Assembly (NCBI RefSeq): GCF_040954835.1
Contig: NC_090703.1
Location: 16,877,444-16,941,443, forward strand
Length of the DNA: 64,000 bases
From: Lepisosteus oculatus
Lineage: Eukaryota; Chordata; Actinopteri; Semionotiformes; Lepisosteidae
Direction of reading: 5' to 3'
Each line of letters opens with the position of its first letter. Within the stretch, counting starts at the first letter, position 1. The translations under genes and the position numbers were made by a program. The notes below the pieces were generated by a model, which ran no database searches, was not told the origin of the DNA, and saw only the letters and a program-made list of their open reading frames with translations. This document shows, piece after piece, positions 63,955-64,000 of the stretch.

Positions 63955-64000
63955 GAATAGTGGTCAGGGTTTTGGACTTATAACTGGAAGGCTGTAGATT
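63955..64000 (+). mobile_element. tRNA-like SINE head, cut by window end
   Basis: AGTGGTCAGGGTTTTGGACT followed by ACTGGAAGGCTGTAGATT resembles the A-box to B-box part of tRNA-derived SINE heads. It is related in layout to the head at 26308. The element continues beyond the window. Confidence 0.65.

Overview
The window is a vertebrate nuclear sequence, most likely from a ray-finned fish. The genes are intron-rich with GT-AG splice sites, the background is AT-rich, and the interspersed repeats are of fish type: tRNA-derived SINEs, a 5S-rRNA-derived SINE, and CR1/L2-like and Gypsy-like relics. RAD51 carries residues I recall from fish orthologues. The species cannot be fixed from this sequence alone.

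Layout: (1) 1-9.64 kb, plus strand: the 3' two thirds of an adhesion GPCR gene (GAIN domain, GPS, seven transmembrane segments, short tail), whose 5' part lies outside the window. Its introns hold a SINE, a solo LTR with an exact 5-bp target-site duplication, and LINE relics. (2) 9.74-13.98 kb, minus strand: KNSTRN (kinastrin/SKAP), convergent with the GPCR; the two poly(A) signals are under 150 bp apart. (3) ~13.97-14.11 kb: a compact divergent promoter shared by KNSTRN and KNL1. (4) 14.1-32.6 kb, plus: KNL1, 25 coding exons and 2484 residues, with PP1-binding SILK and RVSF motifs, two KI-like motifs, about 30 MELT-type repeats in one 5.5-kb exon, a coiled coil and a C-terminal RWD region. 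(5) 32.6-34.8 kb: intergenic, with a strong CTCF-like motif. (6) 34.8-55.0 kb, plus: complete RAD51 (336 residues, one non-coding and nine coding exons), with several SINEs in its introns. (7) 55-64 kb: no gene recognised; a degenerate Gypsy reverse-transcriptase fragment, hairpins, possible conserved non-coding DNA, and a SINE head cut by the window end.

KNSTRN and KNL1 act together at the kinetochore: KNL1 recruits BUB3/BUB1/BUBR1 and PP1, and KNSTRN works with astrin at microtubule plus ends. RAD51 is the neighbouring recombinase, and the KNL1-RAD51 adjacency is also found in human 15q15. The most unusual feature is the KNL1 repeat array. Its MELT units alternate between a canonical SHT type and an SQT type and form a four-unit higher-order repeat. 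Two sites show where single units were lost, and one ~535-bp block looks recently duplicated.
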